The notes: generated by a model from the sequence alone, not told the origin. A stretch of 64,000 nt of DNA from RGIG6353 sp045660745 (GCA_045660745.1 JAZREJ010000039.1:1-64000); one strand, 5' to 3'. Shown: positions 52,045 through 61,106, numbered from the stretch's first letter. Numbers and translations are program-made.

Positions 52045-53244
52045 ATGCGCAAAATATCACTTATCATAGTCGTAACGCTGACTGTTTTGCTGTTTTCCTG
52101 CGCTTCAAGCTCGGTAAAAAAGGCAGAAGACAGCACACTTGAATTTAATGAATTTAACACTCCACCGTCCGAAGCGCTTGTGTACGATTTCAAAGAAATA
52201 TCCTTTGTTGCCTGTGGTGATAACATAACCTACGGAACAAAGGATGCAAAGTCAAAAGCAATTCCGGGTGGCAGGAGCCTCAATTTCAAACCGCAGTATG
52301 CAAACGTTCAAGAAAAGATAGAAGGCGCCGACATTGCATTTATAAACCAAGAGTGCGTTATGGCGGGAAATGGTTATCCCATAAAGTACTACCCTATGTT
52401 CAACGTTCCTCAGGAGCTTGGTCTTGACCTGGTAGAGCTCGGGTACGACGTCATCAACATCGGAACGAACCATATGCTTGATGCGGGAACATCGGGTCTT
52501 CAGTCAACGATAGAGTTCTGGAAGAGTCAAAACGTCACGATGATAGGCGGATACGAAAATGAAGAGGACTATGACAACATCCGTATAGTGGAAAGAGACG
52601 GCATTAAAATAGCATTTCTCTCCTACACATATTTTACAAACGGTCTTGTAAAATCTGCATCCTCCCCTATCGTTATTCCATATCTCAACGATGAAGATAT
52701 TATCAGACAGACAGCTTTGGCAAAGAAAGAAGCAGATCTTGTATTCGTTTCGGTCCACTGGGGAGACGAGTATTCGTTTGTTCCTTCAGCGGGACAAAGA
52801 CGCGCGGCACAGGTCATGGCAGACTGCGGAGTGGACGTCATAATCGGACATCATCCGCACGTTTTACAGCCAATAGAATGGTTAGAAGGCAAAAACGGTA
52901 ACAAGACTCTGTGTGCTTTTTCACTTGGAAATTTTGTAGCCGAGCAAGACCTCGACGTTAATATGGTGGGCGGTATCCTTGAGCTTAATATACTTAAACC
53001 GAATGCGGGAAAGCCTTACGTTGAAAAAGTGATATTTCACCCAACGGTATTCCATTTTTCAAGCGATTTTTACACTAACGTCGTTTATTACATGCAAGAC
53101 TACACCCCTGAGCTTGCCGCAGTACACGGTGTGCGCAAATACTACGGGAATCCACTTACTTATGAGAGGCTTGTGGGATATGCTGTAAACACCATTTCAA
53201 AAGAATTTTTAACAGACGAGTTTAATGAAAAGTTTAATAAGTAA
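52045..53244 (+). CDS. CapA-family lipoprotein (poly-gamma-glutamate synthesis-like metallophosphatase fold)
   Basis: The 399-residue exported lipoprotein has a signal with Cys19 in LLFSC, then the CapA domain: FVACGDNITYG, FINQECVM, VINIGTNHMLDAG, VHWGDEY and IIGHHPHVLQPIEW. CapA proteins assist poly-gamma-glutamate export or act as calcineurin-like phosphatases outside the cell; here no capB or capC is present. An in-frame TTG one codon upstream is the only alternative start and has better spacing from AAAGGA. It is followed by two small membrane proteins. Confidence 0.9.
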   Translation: MRKISLIIVVTLTVLLFSCASSSVKKAEDSTLEFNEFNTPPSEALVYDFKEISFVACGDNITYGTKDAKSKAIPGGRSLNFKPQYANVQEKIEGADIAFINQECVMAGNGYPIKYYPMFNVPQELGLDLVELGYDVINIGTNHMLDAGTSGLQSTIEFWKSQNVTMIGGYENEEDYDNIRIVERDGIKIAFLSYTYFTNGLVKSASSPIVIPYLNDEDIIRQTALAKKEADLVFVSVHWGDEYSFVPSAGQRRAAQVMADCGVDVIIGHHPHVLQPIEWLEGKNGNKTLCAFSLGNFVAEQDLDVNMVGGILELNILKPNAGKPYVEKVIFHPTVFHFSSDFYTNVVYYMQDYTPELAAVHGVRKYYGNPLTYERLVGYAVNTISKEFLTDEFNEKFNK

Positions 53245-53256
53245 AGGATGAGTTAA

Positions 53257-53532
53257 ATGAGATATTTAAGAGGTACATTCAGACCGAGAGGTGCAAAAAC
53301 AACGGTCGGAGCATTTTGGGGACGAGTATTTTTATGTATAGTAACCTTAATTCTCATGTGTGCGCTGACACTTTTTTCATCTCTTTGGGTGATATTTAAA
53401 TCAGACTGCCGCGAGATTCACAAAAAGGTTGTTGACAAGGCGTATGAAAACAAATATACCGAGTGGATCCCCTCCATCTATCTTTCGGATGACGAAATAC
53501 ATCTTTTGAGAGGTACGGAGGTGACAAAATGA
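53257..53532 (+). CDS. Small membrane protein of unknown function
   Basis: The 91-residue protein has a basic N-terminus (RGTFRPRGAKTT), one hydrophobic segment (about 24-48) and a charged C-terminal half. Positive-inside rule predicts the N-terminus in the cytoplasm. It starts 12 bp after the CapA gene with AAAGGATGAGTTAA and overlaps the next gene by ATGA. No homologue recognised. Confidence 0.7.
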   Translation: MRYLRGTFRPRGAKTTVGAFWGRVFLCIVTLILMCALTLFSSLWVIFKSDCREIHKKVVDKAYENKYTEWIPSIYLSDDEIHLLRGTEVTK

Positions 53533-54590
53533 CAAGATTTTACAAAATATATCTAACGGTCATAATACTGTTTCTAATAGCTCTTTCGGGCTTTCTCGTA
53601 TATCTTAATTGGCAAATCGAAGCCTACAGCGAGACTCTTCCCGAAGCTGTGAGCAAAAAATATTTTGAGTCTGTATTCAAAAATATTGACCCCGATGGAT
53701 TAAATCCCGCCAACAAGCTCTTCCCTGTTTCCCGCAATGAATTTGATACAGACCGCGACATGACAGATATTCTTGAATACAGAAAAGAAGTCATTCTGGC
53801 TTCAACTTACACCGAAACAAGCCGCAATGAGAACAGTATTCTTTATACAATCACTTCAAACGGAAATGATATCGGAACGTTTACTCTTGAAAAGGATGAA
53901 AACGGCGTATGGCAAGGAGGCAACATCACTGTTGAATATGAGCCACGCTATACTGTTACTGTAAAGGCACTTAGCTCAAGCACCGTATACTTAAACGGCA
54001 AGCCTGTATCAATGGTTTATAAAGTAGCAAATGAACCTCATCCTTCAAAAGACTATCTCCCCGAAGAGGTTCCGTCGCCGGAATATATCACCTATAAGAT
54101 TGAAAACTGCATAAAAGAACCTAAAATCTCGATAAAAGACAGAAACGGGACTCATACTACCGCTGTTAGGGAAGGTGATATTTTTGTAGAAAAAGTTATC
54201 TATGCTGTTCCCGACCAATCAATTTCAGCAAGAATAGTTGATACAGCAATAAATATAGAGCTTCATAAAAAACACCTTGTTCCCCTATCGCTTGTTACAC
54301 CTTACATTGAAGAAGGCACGGCACTTTACCGTGAGGTGGAAGAAAATGACGATAAAACAGTGAACGAAAAATACGAAATACGCAGCAATGTTTCAATCTT
54401 CGAGTTTTTTGAATATGACGAGAATACCGTTTCCTTGCGTATCGCTTTTACCCTTGCGACGTCAAGCGGTGAGGAATCGGTCGACGTAACCTATTTTGCC
54501 AGAAAGATAAACGGCGAATATTTCATATACACCTACAAAAACAACTCCGAGGCAGTAGCCTCGGAGTCTCTTTTTTTACTTGAGAAGTGA
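53529..54590 (+). CDS. Single-pass membrane-anchored extracellular protein, unknown
   Basis: The 353-residue protein has an N-terminal signal anchor (YLTVIILFLIALSGFLVYL) and a beta-rich extracellular part with YTVTVKALSSSTVYLNGKPV resembling an Ig-like or TcA-like repeat. No catalytic motif is visible. Translation is coupled to the 53257 gene (ATGA, with GGAGGTGACAAA before it). The three genes CapA, small membrane protein and this one may form an envelope complex, which is an inference. Its 3' end contains the operon terminator and overlaps the convergent ThuA gene by 15 bp. Confidence 0.7.
   Translation: MTRFYKIYLTVIILFLIALSGFLVYLNWQIEAYSETLPEAVSKKYFESVFKNIDPDGLNPANKLFPVSRNEFDTDRDMTDILEYRKEVILASTYTETSRNENSILYTITSNGNDIGTFTLEKDENGVWQGGNITVEYEPRYTVTVKALSSSTVYLNGKPVSMVYKVANEPHPSKDYLPEEVPSPEYITYKIENCIKEPKISIKDRNGTHTTAVREGDIFVEKVIYAVPDQSISARIVDTAINIELHKKHLVPLSLVTPYIEEGTALYREVEENDDKTVNEKYEIRSNVSIFEFFEYDENTVSLRIAFTLATSSGEESVDVTYFARKINGEYFIYTYKNNSEAVASESLFLLEK
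54544..54577 (+). terminator. Terminator inside the 3' end of the 53529 gene
   Basis: ACTCCGAGGC, AGTA, GCCTCGGAGT, then CTCTTTTTTT. It lies within the final coding codons and before the ThuA stop on the other strand. Confidence 0.9.
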
Positions 54591-55292
54591 TTCGGGAGAT
54601 TTGTCCGCATGAATACAAACAGGAGTTGTGCCGGGAGCCTTTTTGCCTGCCCAAACAGCCGCGTTCTTGAGAATCCTTGAAACGTATTCGTTGTGGAAGG
54701 AAGGATAGCTTTCGTGACCCGGCTGGAAGTAGAATATCTTACCAAGACCTCTTGTGAAGGTACATCCCGAACGGAAGACCTCGCCTCCCGCAAACCATCC
54801 CATAAATACTATCTCATCGGGGGTGGGAATATCAAAGTATTCTCCATACATTTCTTCGTTTTCAAGCTCAAAGTATTCGGGAAGCCCCTGTGCGATGGGG
54901 TGTGAGGGGGAAGTTACCCAAATACGCTCGCGGTCTGCGTCACGCCATCTGAGAGTACAAGCAGTACCCATAAGCCGTTTGAAGGGCTTTGAAAGATGTG
55001 CTGAGTGAAGAGCCAAAAGTCCGGTTCCTGCAAGAACTGCATTCTGAACGTAATCAACTACGTTATCGGGAACCTGACCATGGTACATATGTCCCCACCA
55101 GCAGATAAGATCTGCAGAGCGTACGGTCTCTTCGGTAAACACGTCTGCAACGTCATCGAGAGTTGCGATTGTTACGTCGTGTCCTTCTTCTGTGAAAATC
55201 TCGGCAAGTCTTCCGTGGATACCAACGGGATAAACAGCCTTTATTGAATCTTTCTTATCATGTACGCCTTCGTTATAAATAAGTATCTTCAT
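54576..55292 (-). CDS. ThuA-like domain protein (copy 2)
   Basis: This 238-residue ThuA protein is clearly a paralogue of the one at 49204: blocks such as ATLDD, LHSAHLSKPFKRLMGT, RERIWVTSPSHPIAQG, FMGWFAGGEVFRSG and GLGKIFYFQPGHE are shared. It has its own ribosome site (CGGAGAAACAAT) and no dehydrogenase partner, so it may act with the Gfo/Idh enzyme at 49932 or with another substrate. Confidence 0.9.
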   Translation of the reverse strand: MKILIYNEGVHDKKDSIKAVYPVGIHGRLAEIFTEEGHDVTIATLDDVADVFTEETVRSADLICWWGHMYHGQVPDNVVDYVQNAVLAGTGLLALHSAHLSKPFKRLMGTACTLRWRDADRERIWVTSPSHPIAQGLPEYFELENEEMYGEYFDIPTPDEIVFMGWFAGGEVFRSGCTFTRGLGKIFYFQPGHESYPSFHNEYVSRILKNAAVWAGKKAPGTTPVCIHADKSPESLLK

Positions 55293-55382
55293 ATTGTTTC
55301 TCCGTTTTTTTATTTTATTTTACCACTCAAATCACAAAAAGTAAATACAGTTTTTGCACTAAAATTGAATTATTTTGACCTT

Positions 55383-56309
55383 TTAACCTCCCCAGCTGTT
55401 ACACGCCTCAATGCAAAGATTTTCAATGTAATCGCGTCTTGAAAGCTTTGCAAGCCATTTTTCGGGAATTGAATTAAAGCCCCAAAGGATTCCCGCCATA
55501 CCGCCGACAACAGCCGCAACCGTGTCCGTGTCCTCTCCGAGATTTACCGCTTTCAGTACACATTCTGAATAGCTTTCGGAATTCAAAAGGCACCAGAGAG
55601 AGGCTTCAAGTGTATCAACAATATATCCGCTGCTACTTATTTCTGAGATATCAAGAGCCACAAAATCTGTTTCAAAAAGTCTTGCATAAGCATCAAACTC
55701 ATCACTGTCGCTGTAAAATGCCGCCGCCTTCATAAGCCCGCGATACACAGAATCTTTTGAGGGAGACGCAAGTAATTCCCAAATAACAAACGCATATATT
55801 CCGCATCCCACAAGACTGCGCTCATGAGAGTGAGTAAGTCTTGATGCATTGTGTATAATTTCGAGCGGGTCAGCAAATTTCTGATAATAAGTGTATAGAA
55901 CAAACGGAAGAATACGCATAAGTGAACCGTTTCCGTTATCCCATTCACTGTTTTGTCCGCACTCAAGGGCGGGAAGGCTTTCACCAACGTACAAAAGGAT
56001 TGACTTGCGAGTAGAATTCCCAACGTCAAAAACCTCTCCGTCTGCGGTATACTTTGCATCACCGAGCCATGCAGCAAAGTTTTCCATTACCTCGTTATAG
56101 TCGAGATGCTTTATAAGGCTGTCCAGTGAGGCAAGCGTCATGCTCGTGTCATCCGACCACGTGCCCGCATCCTTATCGTGAGTCCCATGCCCCTCCATAT
56201 CCGAAACAGGCTTTATATCAAGCTCGTCTCTTGTACAGAATTCCACAGGCACTCCGAGTGCATCGCCAACAGCGTGACCAAATATCGCACCCTTTATTTT
56301 ATCAAGCAT
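55383..56309 (-). CDS. ADP-ribosylglycohydrolase family protein
   Basis: The 308-residue protein has the DraG/ARH fold: GAIFGHAVGDALGVPVEF near the start, GTWSDDTSM (Asp53, Asp54, Thr55; first metal cluster) and LGEDTDTVAAVVGGMAG (second cluster). These enzymes remove ADP-ribose from proteins or other acceptors with two Mg ions. All motif residues are present, so it should be active. No ADP-ribosyltransferase or nitrogenase gene is in the window. Start follows ACGGAGGAAGAGCT. Confidence 0.94.
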   Translation of the reverse strand: MLDKIKGAIFGHAVGDALGVPVEFCTRDELDIKPVSDMEGHGTHDKDAGTWSDDTSMTLASLDSLIKHLDYNEVMENFAAWLGDAKYTADGEVFDVGNSTRKSILLYVGESLPALECGQNSEWDNGNGSLMRILPFVLYTYYQKFADPLEIIHNASRLTHSHERSLVGCGIYAFVIWELLASPSKDSVYRGLMKAAAFYSDSDEFDAYARLFETDFVALDISEISSSGYIVDTLEASLWCLLNSESYSECVLKAVNLGEDTDTVAAVVGGMAGILWGFNSIPEKWLAKLSRRDYIENLCIEACNSWGG

Positions 56310-56439
56310 AGCTCTTCCTCCGTTTCTTTATTTTATTATACTTCAAACCCTCGAAAAAGTCAATGGTGCAAAAAAGTGTCCGATTCCCGAAATTTTTTAG
56401 ACATATGCCCGTTGAATTTTGAATTTGAATAAAATATAA

Positions 56440-56468
56440 TTGACACAAGACATACAACAATGTATAAT
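56440..56468 (+). promoter_or_regulatory. Promoter upstream of the GH42-like pseudogene operon
   Basis: TTGACA (56440-56445), 17 bp, TATAAT (56463-56468). The predicted start site near 56475 is downstream of the GAGGT motif, so the first transcript would be nearly leaderless. Confidence 0.7.
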
Positions 56469-56480
56469 GAGGTAAAGAAT

Positions 56481-57421
56481 ATGGCACACAAAATATTTAC
56501 TGACTTTTTCCCTTACGGAGCACAATACCACAGAGCACCGACTCCCCTGAGAAGTGAATGGGACGTTGCTATATTCTTTGATCCCGAAAACCGGCTTTTA
56601 ATGAGAATTCAGCATATGCAATGCACTCTTGCGGGAATTGAGAATATTGGTGAAGAATACGAATACAGCTACAAAAAGATGGTAAGAGGAGCGCACTCGC
56701 TTTTCCGCAGACTCGGACACAGAGCGGATTTTGCGGTTCCGGGCGACGACCTTTCGAAATACCGTGCAGTGCTTGTAAGCTGTTTTGAAATGACAAATCC
56801 CGATATTGCAAGAGCTCTTACCGACTGCGTCAAAAACGGCGGTGCCTACTTATAGAATATCCGTTTGCTTGCCGTGATACGAACACATGGGTTTCACCCA
56901 CACGTCCGAACCTCGGACTTGACGCACTCACGGGATGCCGTGAAGTACCTAGAGTGGAATTCTCATGCGATATGGGAAATAAAATATTTTTCGACTCCCA
57001 AGAAGAGCTATGCGACGGCTGGCACGTAACTCTTGAGCCTACCGGCGAAAACGCATCTGTCATCGGTAGATGGGAGGACTCAAGCCCCGCAGTTATAGAG
57101 CATCGATTCGGCAAGGGACGTGTCATAACCTCGGGTGGAAGCTTTTCAATTGCGGTACACGATAATCAAAAGGCACCCGTTCCGCATCTTTTTAAAAAGC
57201 TTATGGACTATGCGGGAATAGCTTATGAGGAGTCCGACATATGGACGGCGCTAAGACGCTCGGACAAGCATGAATACCGATTCTTTTATAACGTCGGAAA
57301 AGACGAGAAGGAAGTCATGCTTGACGCATATCCCGTATACGTTTCAAACGAATGCACAATAGAAAGCACTTCTGCCAAAATTCCCCCTTACGGAGTAATT
57401 ATAACAAAAAAGGAACTATAA
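56481..57421 (+). pseudogene. GH42-type beta-galactosidase-like pseudogene (internal deletion and frameshift)
   Basis: Residues 1-26 (AHKIFTDFFPYGAQYHRAPT) look like the start of a GH42-type catalytic domain, but the text then jumps at EWDVAIFFDPENRLLMRIQ into what resembles the trimerisation domain, so the barrel of roughly 400 residues is missing. The frame then breaks: KNGGAYL ends at a TAG at 56853, while one frame shift lets the sequence continue as EYPFACRDTNTWVSPTRP and on to the stop at 57419-57421 (KIPPYGVIITKKEL). A single missing base near 56848 explains it; no homopolymer is there, which argues for a real lesion over a sequencing slip. A start at 56460 is a possible alternative. 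Confidence 0.75.
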
Positions 57422-57424
57422 ACA

Positions 57425-59101
57425 ATGAAAATTTTTGACGTTCACATTCACGCTTTTAATACCGAAATCACACCCGAAAAGCTTATTTCCGACATGGATG
57501 TTGCGGGGATTTACGGAGGCTGTGTATTTTCAAATCTTCCCGACAGAACAAATCCTCAGACGGGTACCGACTTTGATACAAGACTTTCGGAGGTACTTTC
57601 ATGGTGTCGGGGATACGAAATGAGACTTTTCCCCATCATGTATATTCATCCTTATGAAAATGATATCATAAACAAAATACACAAGGCGGCAGACCTTGGA
57701 ATATGCGGCTTCAAGATGATATGCACCGACTACTTCGTATATGAAGAAGAGTGTCTCAAGGTGCTTCGGGAAATCGCCTCTCTTAACAAGCCTGTGTTTT
57801 TCCACACAGGAATACTTTGGGACGGCGAGATATCATCAAAATACAACAGACCGCTTAATTGGGAGGATTTACTTGAAATAGAGGGACTGCGTTTTTCAAT
57901 GGGGCATTGCTCATGGCCATGGATTGACGAATGCGTTGCACTCTACGGAAAATTCATGAGTGCAAAAAACACTAAAAAGACCTCCGAGCTTTTCTTTGAC
58001 ATCACCCCGGGCACTCCTCCTCAGGACAGAGAAAGACTGCTTGAAAGGATATACACCCTCGGCTACGATTCGGGCGACAACGTTATGTTCGGTGCGGATT
58101 GCATTGCAAACGTATACAACTCAGGCTACGTCAAAGAATGGCTTGTCCGTGACAGAGATATTCTCGACAGGCTCGGAGTGTCGAGAAAAAACCGTGAAAA
58201 GCTTTATTACAAGAATCTTCTGCGTTTTCTCGGAAAGGCTGATGCTGAGATTGAGCAAGAGCTTCCCGATCCCGAAAACCCCACTCTTTGGAGATGTGAC
58301 AATCCCGACGTTTACAAAACGATAGAGGAATACTATAAGGCACTTGAATTTCCCAAGGTATTCAACGACGCTTTCTACAAAGCACTTTCTACAGTAAAAG
58401 TATCGGACGATATCACAATAGACAGATACAACAAAAACTGTGAAGACGGAATACGCAATCTTCTCTCGTTTTTGTATATGTGTAAAAGCACAAAAGAGAA
58501 ATATGAAAGCCTTGGCATTCCCGAATCGGTGCTTATCGACACTCTCAAGGATATTGTAATATACACTAACACCTGGAGCGATATCAAGGGATGTCTTTAT
58601 CTCGGCGAGCTTCATTGGCTCTCTCTTCACCTCTCGGCAAAGCTTTTCAGACTCGGCAGACTTCAGTTCGGATTTGGAAAATCTCCCTACGATATTCCCG
58701 AATTCGGCATCAAAAAGGGGGACGACGTTATTGACGTGCACATTCCGGAAGGAGAGCCTTTAACAATTTCCGAATGTGAAAAATCAATAGCTGATGCCAA
58801 GATATTCTTCAAAAAATATTTTCCCGATTTCAAATACAAGTATTTCACCTGTCATTCATGGCTTCTTGACGATACGCTCGATGAATTTCTCCCCGAAACA
58901 AGCAACATTATAAGATTCAAAAATATGTTTGCAAGAGCCGTTTCGGAAGACTCCTCCGACATTTTAAGATACGTCTTCAAATGGAACACAAATGAAACAA
59001 ACTTAAGATTTGCATATCCCATATCAGACTTTGCACGCAAGGTCCAAAAGTACGTTCTTTCAGGAAAAAGCTTTAAGGTTTCCTACGGTATCTTAAAATG
59101 A
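57425..59101 (+). CDS. Amidohydrolase-2 fused to a NAT_N/GNAT_C-like domain
   Basis: The 558-residue protein joins two enzymes. Residues 1-270 are a metal-dependent amidohydrolase barrel with FDVHIHAF (His7, His9), GFKMICTD (Lys97), FFHTG (His127), SMGHCSWPW (His161) and MFGADC (Asp225). Residues about 340-558 match the stand-alone protein at 20214: LFRLGRLQFGFG, GDDVIDVHIPEGEPL and YKYFTCHSWLL in the same order. A decarboxylase or hydrolase is implied by the first half and an acyl transfer-like step by the second. It follows the pseudogene by 3 bp and overlaps the AraC start by 4. Confidence 0.82.
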   Translation: MKIFDVHIHAFNTEITPEKLISDMDVAGIYGGCVFSNLPDRTNPQTGTDFDTRLSEVLSWCRGYEMRLFPIMYIHPYENDIINKIHKAADLGICGFKMICTDYFVYEEECLKVLREIASLNKPVFFHTGILWDGEISSKYNRPLNWEDLLEIEGLRFSMGHCSWPWIDECVALYGKFMSAKNTKKTSELFFDITPGTPPQDRERLLERIYTLGYDSGDNVMFGADCIANVYNSGYVKEWLVRDRDILDRLGVSRKNREKLYYKNLLRFLGKADAEIEQELPDPENPTLWRCDNPDVYKTIEEYYKALEFPKVFNDAFYKALSTVKVSDDITIDRYNKNCEDGIRNLLSFLYMCKSTKEKYESLGIPESVLIDTLKDIVIYTNTWSDIKGCLYLGELHWLSLHLSAKLFRLGRLQFGFGKSPYDIPEFGIKKGDDVIDVHIPEGEPLTISECEKSIADAKIFFKKYFPDFKYKYFTCHSWLLDDTLDEFLPETSNIIRFKNMFARAVSEDSSDILRYVFKWNTNETNLRFAYPISDFARKVQKYVLSGKSFKVSYGILK

Positions 59102-59937
59102 TTGAGCTGAAAAAGCTGTTTTCGGTGCAAGGAATTTACACGGCGATCGAGCCGATATGGGGTGAGAGCTTTGAGTATAAAAAAGACCGACACAACTTCT
59201 GGGAGCTTGTATACGTTTTGGAAGGGTGTGCGGGAATACTTAAAGGTGACACCGTGTATGAATTACTTCCCGGAGAGATGATATTTCACAAACCCATGGA
59301 ATTTCACAGTATATGGGCAAAGAATGCACAAAAGCTACACCTCATTGTGATAAACTTTTCTGCGGTAGGCACCGCACTCGCACCGTTAAACGAAGGGGTT
59401 TACAATCCAAATGACGGACAGATTGAATTACTTCATCGTGTGCTTGACTGTGCCTGTCACTGCAGTGAATTTGAGGATGACTTAAAAAACCATCTGCTTT
59501 TAAATTATCTTGAACTGCTGCTTGCTACACTTCTTGACAATAGCGACCGCACCTCTTCAACAAAAAAGAGCATCGGCAACCAAAATTACGAAGCAATACT
59601 CAAAGCAATGAGTGATAACATAAGCCGAAGAATGACGATAGAGGCTCTTGCAAAGGTGTGCAAGCTGAGTCAGAGTAATCTCAAAAAGATATTTCGGAAA
59701 TATTCAGGGCTTGGAGTTATGGAATATTTCAATCAGCTTAAAGTATCCGAGGCATTACGGCTACTCGACAAAGACACCGCAATATCGGAAATCAGCGACA
59801 GACTCGGCTTTTCGAGTCCGACCTACTTCTGCGATTCCTTCAAGAAGCATTGCGGAATAACCCCGAGTGAGTACCGAAGGAAATTCAAAAGCACCGCATC
59901 CTACAAAAAAAGCATAACAAACAAAAAAGGGCTGTAA
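59098..59937 (+). CDS. AraC-family transcriptional regulator
   Basis: The 279-residue regulator has a cupin sensor (ELVYVLEGCAGILKGDTVYELLPGEMIFHKPMEF) and the AraC domain (MTIEALAKVCKLSQSNLKKIF and ISEISDRLGFSSPTYFCDSFKKHCGITPSEYRR). It is translationally coupled to the amidohydrolase-NAT gene by ATGA, so it is cotranscribed with its presumed target and probably autoregulated. It converges with the dehydrogenase at 59972. Confidence 0.93.
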   Translation: MIELKKLFSVQGIYTAIEPIWGESFEYKKDRHNFWELVYVLEGCAGILKGDTVYELLPGEMIFHKPMEFHSIWAKNAQKLHLIVINFSAVGTALAPLNEGVYNPNDGQIELLHRVLDCACHCSEFEDDLKNHLLLNYLELLLATLLDNSDRTSSTKKSIGNQNYEAILKAMSDNISRRMTIEALAKVCKLSQSNLKKIFRKYSGLGVMEYFNQLKVSEALRLLDKDTAISEISDRLGFSSPTYFCDSFKKHCGITPSEYRRKFKSTASYKKSITNKKGL

Positions 59938-59970
59938 AAACCTTGTAAAGAGTTTTTTACAGTCCTTTTT
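59924..59970. terminator. Terminator after the AraC gene at 59098
   Basis: AAAAGGGCTGTAAAAA and TTTTTTACAGTCCTTTT pair with a 12-base loop; T and A runs flank the stem on both strands, so it can also end the convergent dehydrogenase transcript. Confidence 0.82.
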
Positions 59971-59971
59971 G

Positions 59972-61057
59972 TCATTTGATTGAGTAAAGATATTCAAGAC
60001 TTTCACGGAATCTTCGGCATTCATCCTCGTTCTCGTGATCAATTGCACTGCTATGGGAAATATCGTTATACATTTCTTCCAAAGAAGTATCACTTATACC
60101 GACAAGAGATGGCTTGTAGGGCATGTTGTAGCTCTTCATCAGCTCAATCAATTGCAAATTTTCTTCAATTTTGCGGAGAAAATGATTCTGCAAAAGAAGT
60201 CCTACTCCCACAATCTCACCGTGTAAAAACGGCTTTGTCTCGGTGGGATAAAGTCTGCGTCCCGCTTCGTAGAATTTATGTGCGAGAGCGGTTTGGTTGG
60301 AGCCTCTTGCAATTCCGCTTATAACTCCGGTTGCACAAACCGTTGTGAAAATCATACGCTCAAGAGTTTCCGAAACAATCCCTTTTTCCATATCGTGAAG
60401 TGCTTCCAAAAGCTTGGAAGTAAGAAAATCATAGGATCGCACAGACATAAAATAAGCAAAGTCGAGTCCGAGCGGATATTCCTCGTTTTCGGGAGAATAT
60501 CTGTGACTTATTTCGCAAAACTTCGCAAGAGCATCAAATACACCCGCTAAAAAAAGTCTTGTCGGTTGCGACGCTACAATCTCAGTGTCAACTATAACCG
60601 CATCAACTTCATGCTTAAAGTGGCTTGTTCCGACAGTCCTTCCCTCTTTTGTGTAGCAAACGCTCAAGGGGGTATAGGAGGCACAGGTAGCGCTTGACGT
60701 TGGAACGTTTATAACGGGAAGGTGAGCCGTGTCTGCAACAAGCTTTGCAAAATCGCAAACGACACCGCCTCCGACACCTACAATAACGTCATAGCCTCTC
60801 TCACGGCACAAAAGTGAAAGAGCCTCGGCATCCTCTTTGTTACAGGAGGAAGTATGAGTGATAAATTCATAATTATTGCATTTTTTCGAAATAGACTCAC
60901 AAAGTCCTTCACGAGTAAGTGAGAGTGCGGTAACACCTCCAACCACAAGAGGCGACGAGGCGATGCGCACTACCTCTTCACCAATCCGCGATATATAACC
61001 TTTTCCTTGTAAATATCTACCGCATCCGATTCTGAACGATTCCTCTTTTATTGGCAT
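59972..61057 (-). CDS. Glycerol dehydrogenase-like iron/zinc alcohol dehydrogenase (GldA type)
   Basis: The 361-residue protein has the NAD-binding GVGGGVVCDFAKLVAD (94-109), the VPTSSATCASYTPLSVCYT block and metal ligands Asp175 (GVFDALAKFCE), His260 (TALAHKFYEA) and His279 (FLHGEIVGVG), as in GldA and glycerol-1-phosphate dehydrogenases. It oxidises glycerol or a related polyol with NAD. The ATG at 61057 follows AAAAGGAGTTATCGGT; the ATG at 61084 coincides with the predicted transcript start and lacks a ribosome site. It is divergent from the AraC gene at 61164. Confidence 0.9.
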   Translation of the reverse strand: MPIKEESFRIGCGRYLQGKGYISRIGEEVVRIASSPLVVGGVTALSLTREGLCESISKKCNNYEFITHTSSCNKEDAEALSLLCRERGYDVIVGVGGGVVCDFAKLVADTAHLPVINVPTSSATCASYTPLSVCYTKEGRTVGTSHFKHEVDAVIVDTEIVASQPTRLFLAGVFDALAKFCEISHRYSPENEEYPLGLDFAYFMSVRSYDFLTSKLLEALHDMEKGIVSETLERMIFTTVCATGVISGIARGSNQTALAHKFYEAGRRLYPTETKPFLHGEIVGVGLLLQNHFLRKIEENLQLIELMKSYNMPYKPSLVGISDTSLEEMYNDISHSSAIDHENEDECRRFRESLEYLYSIK

Positions 61058-61077
61058 ACCGATAACTCCTTTTCTGT

Positions 61078-61106
61078 TTGACATATTTACATTTTAATGC
61101 TATAAT
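61078..61106 (+). promoter_or_regulatory. Promoter of the AraC gene at 61164
   Basis: TTGACA (61078-61083), 17 bp, TATAAT (61101-61106): a perfect consensus. It overlaps the divergent promoter, so the two polymerases may exclude each other. Confidence 0.85.
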
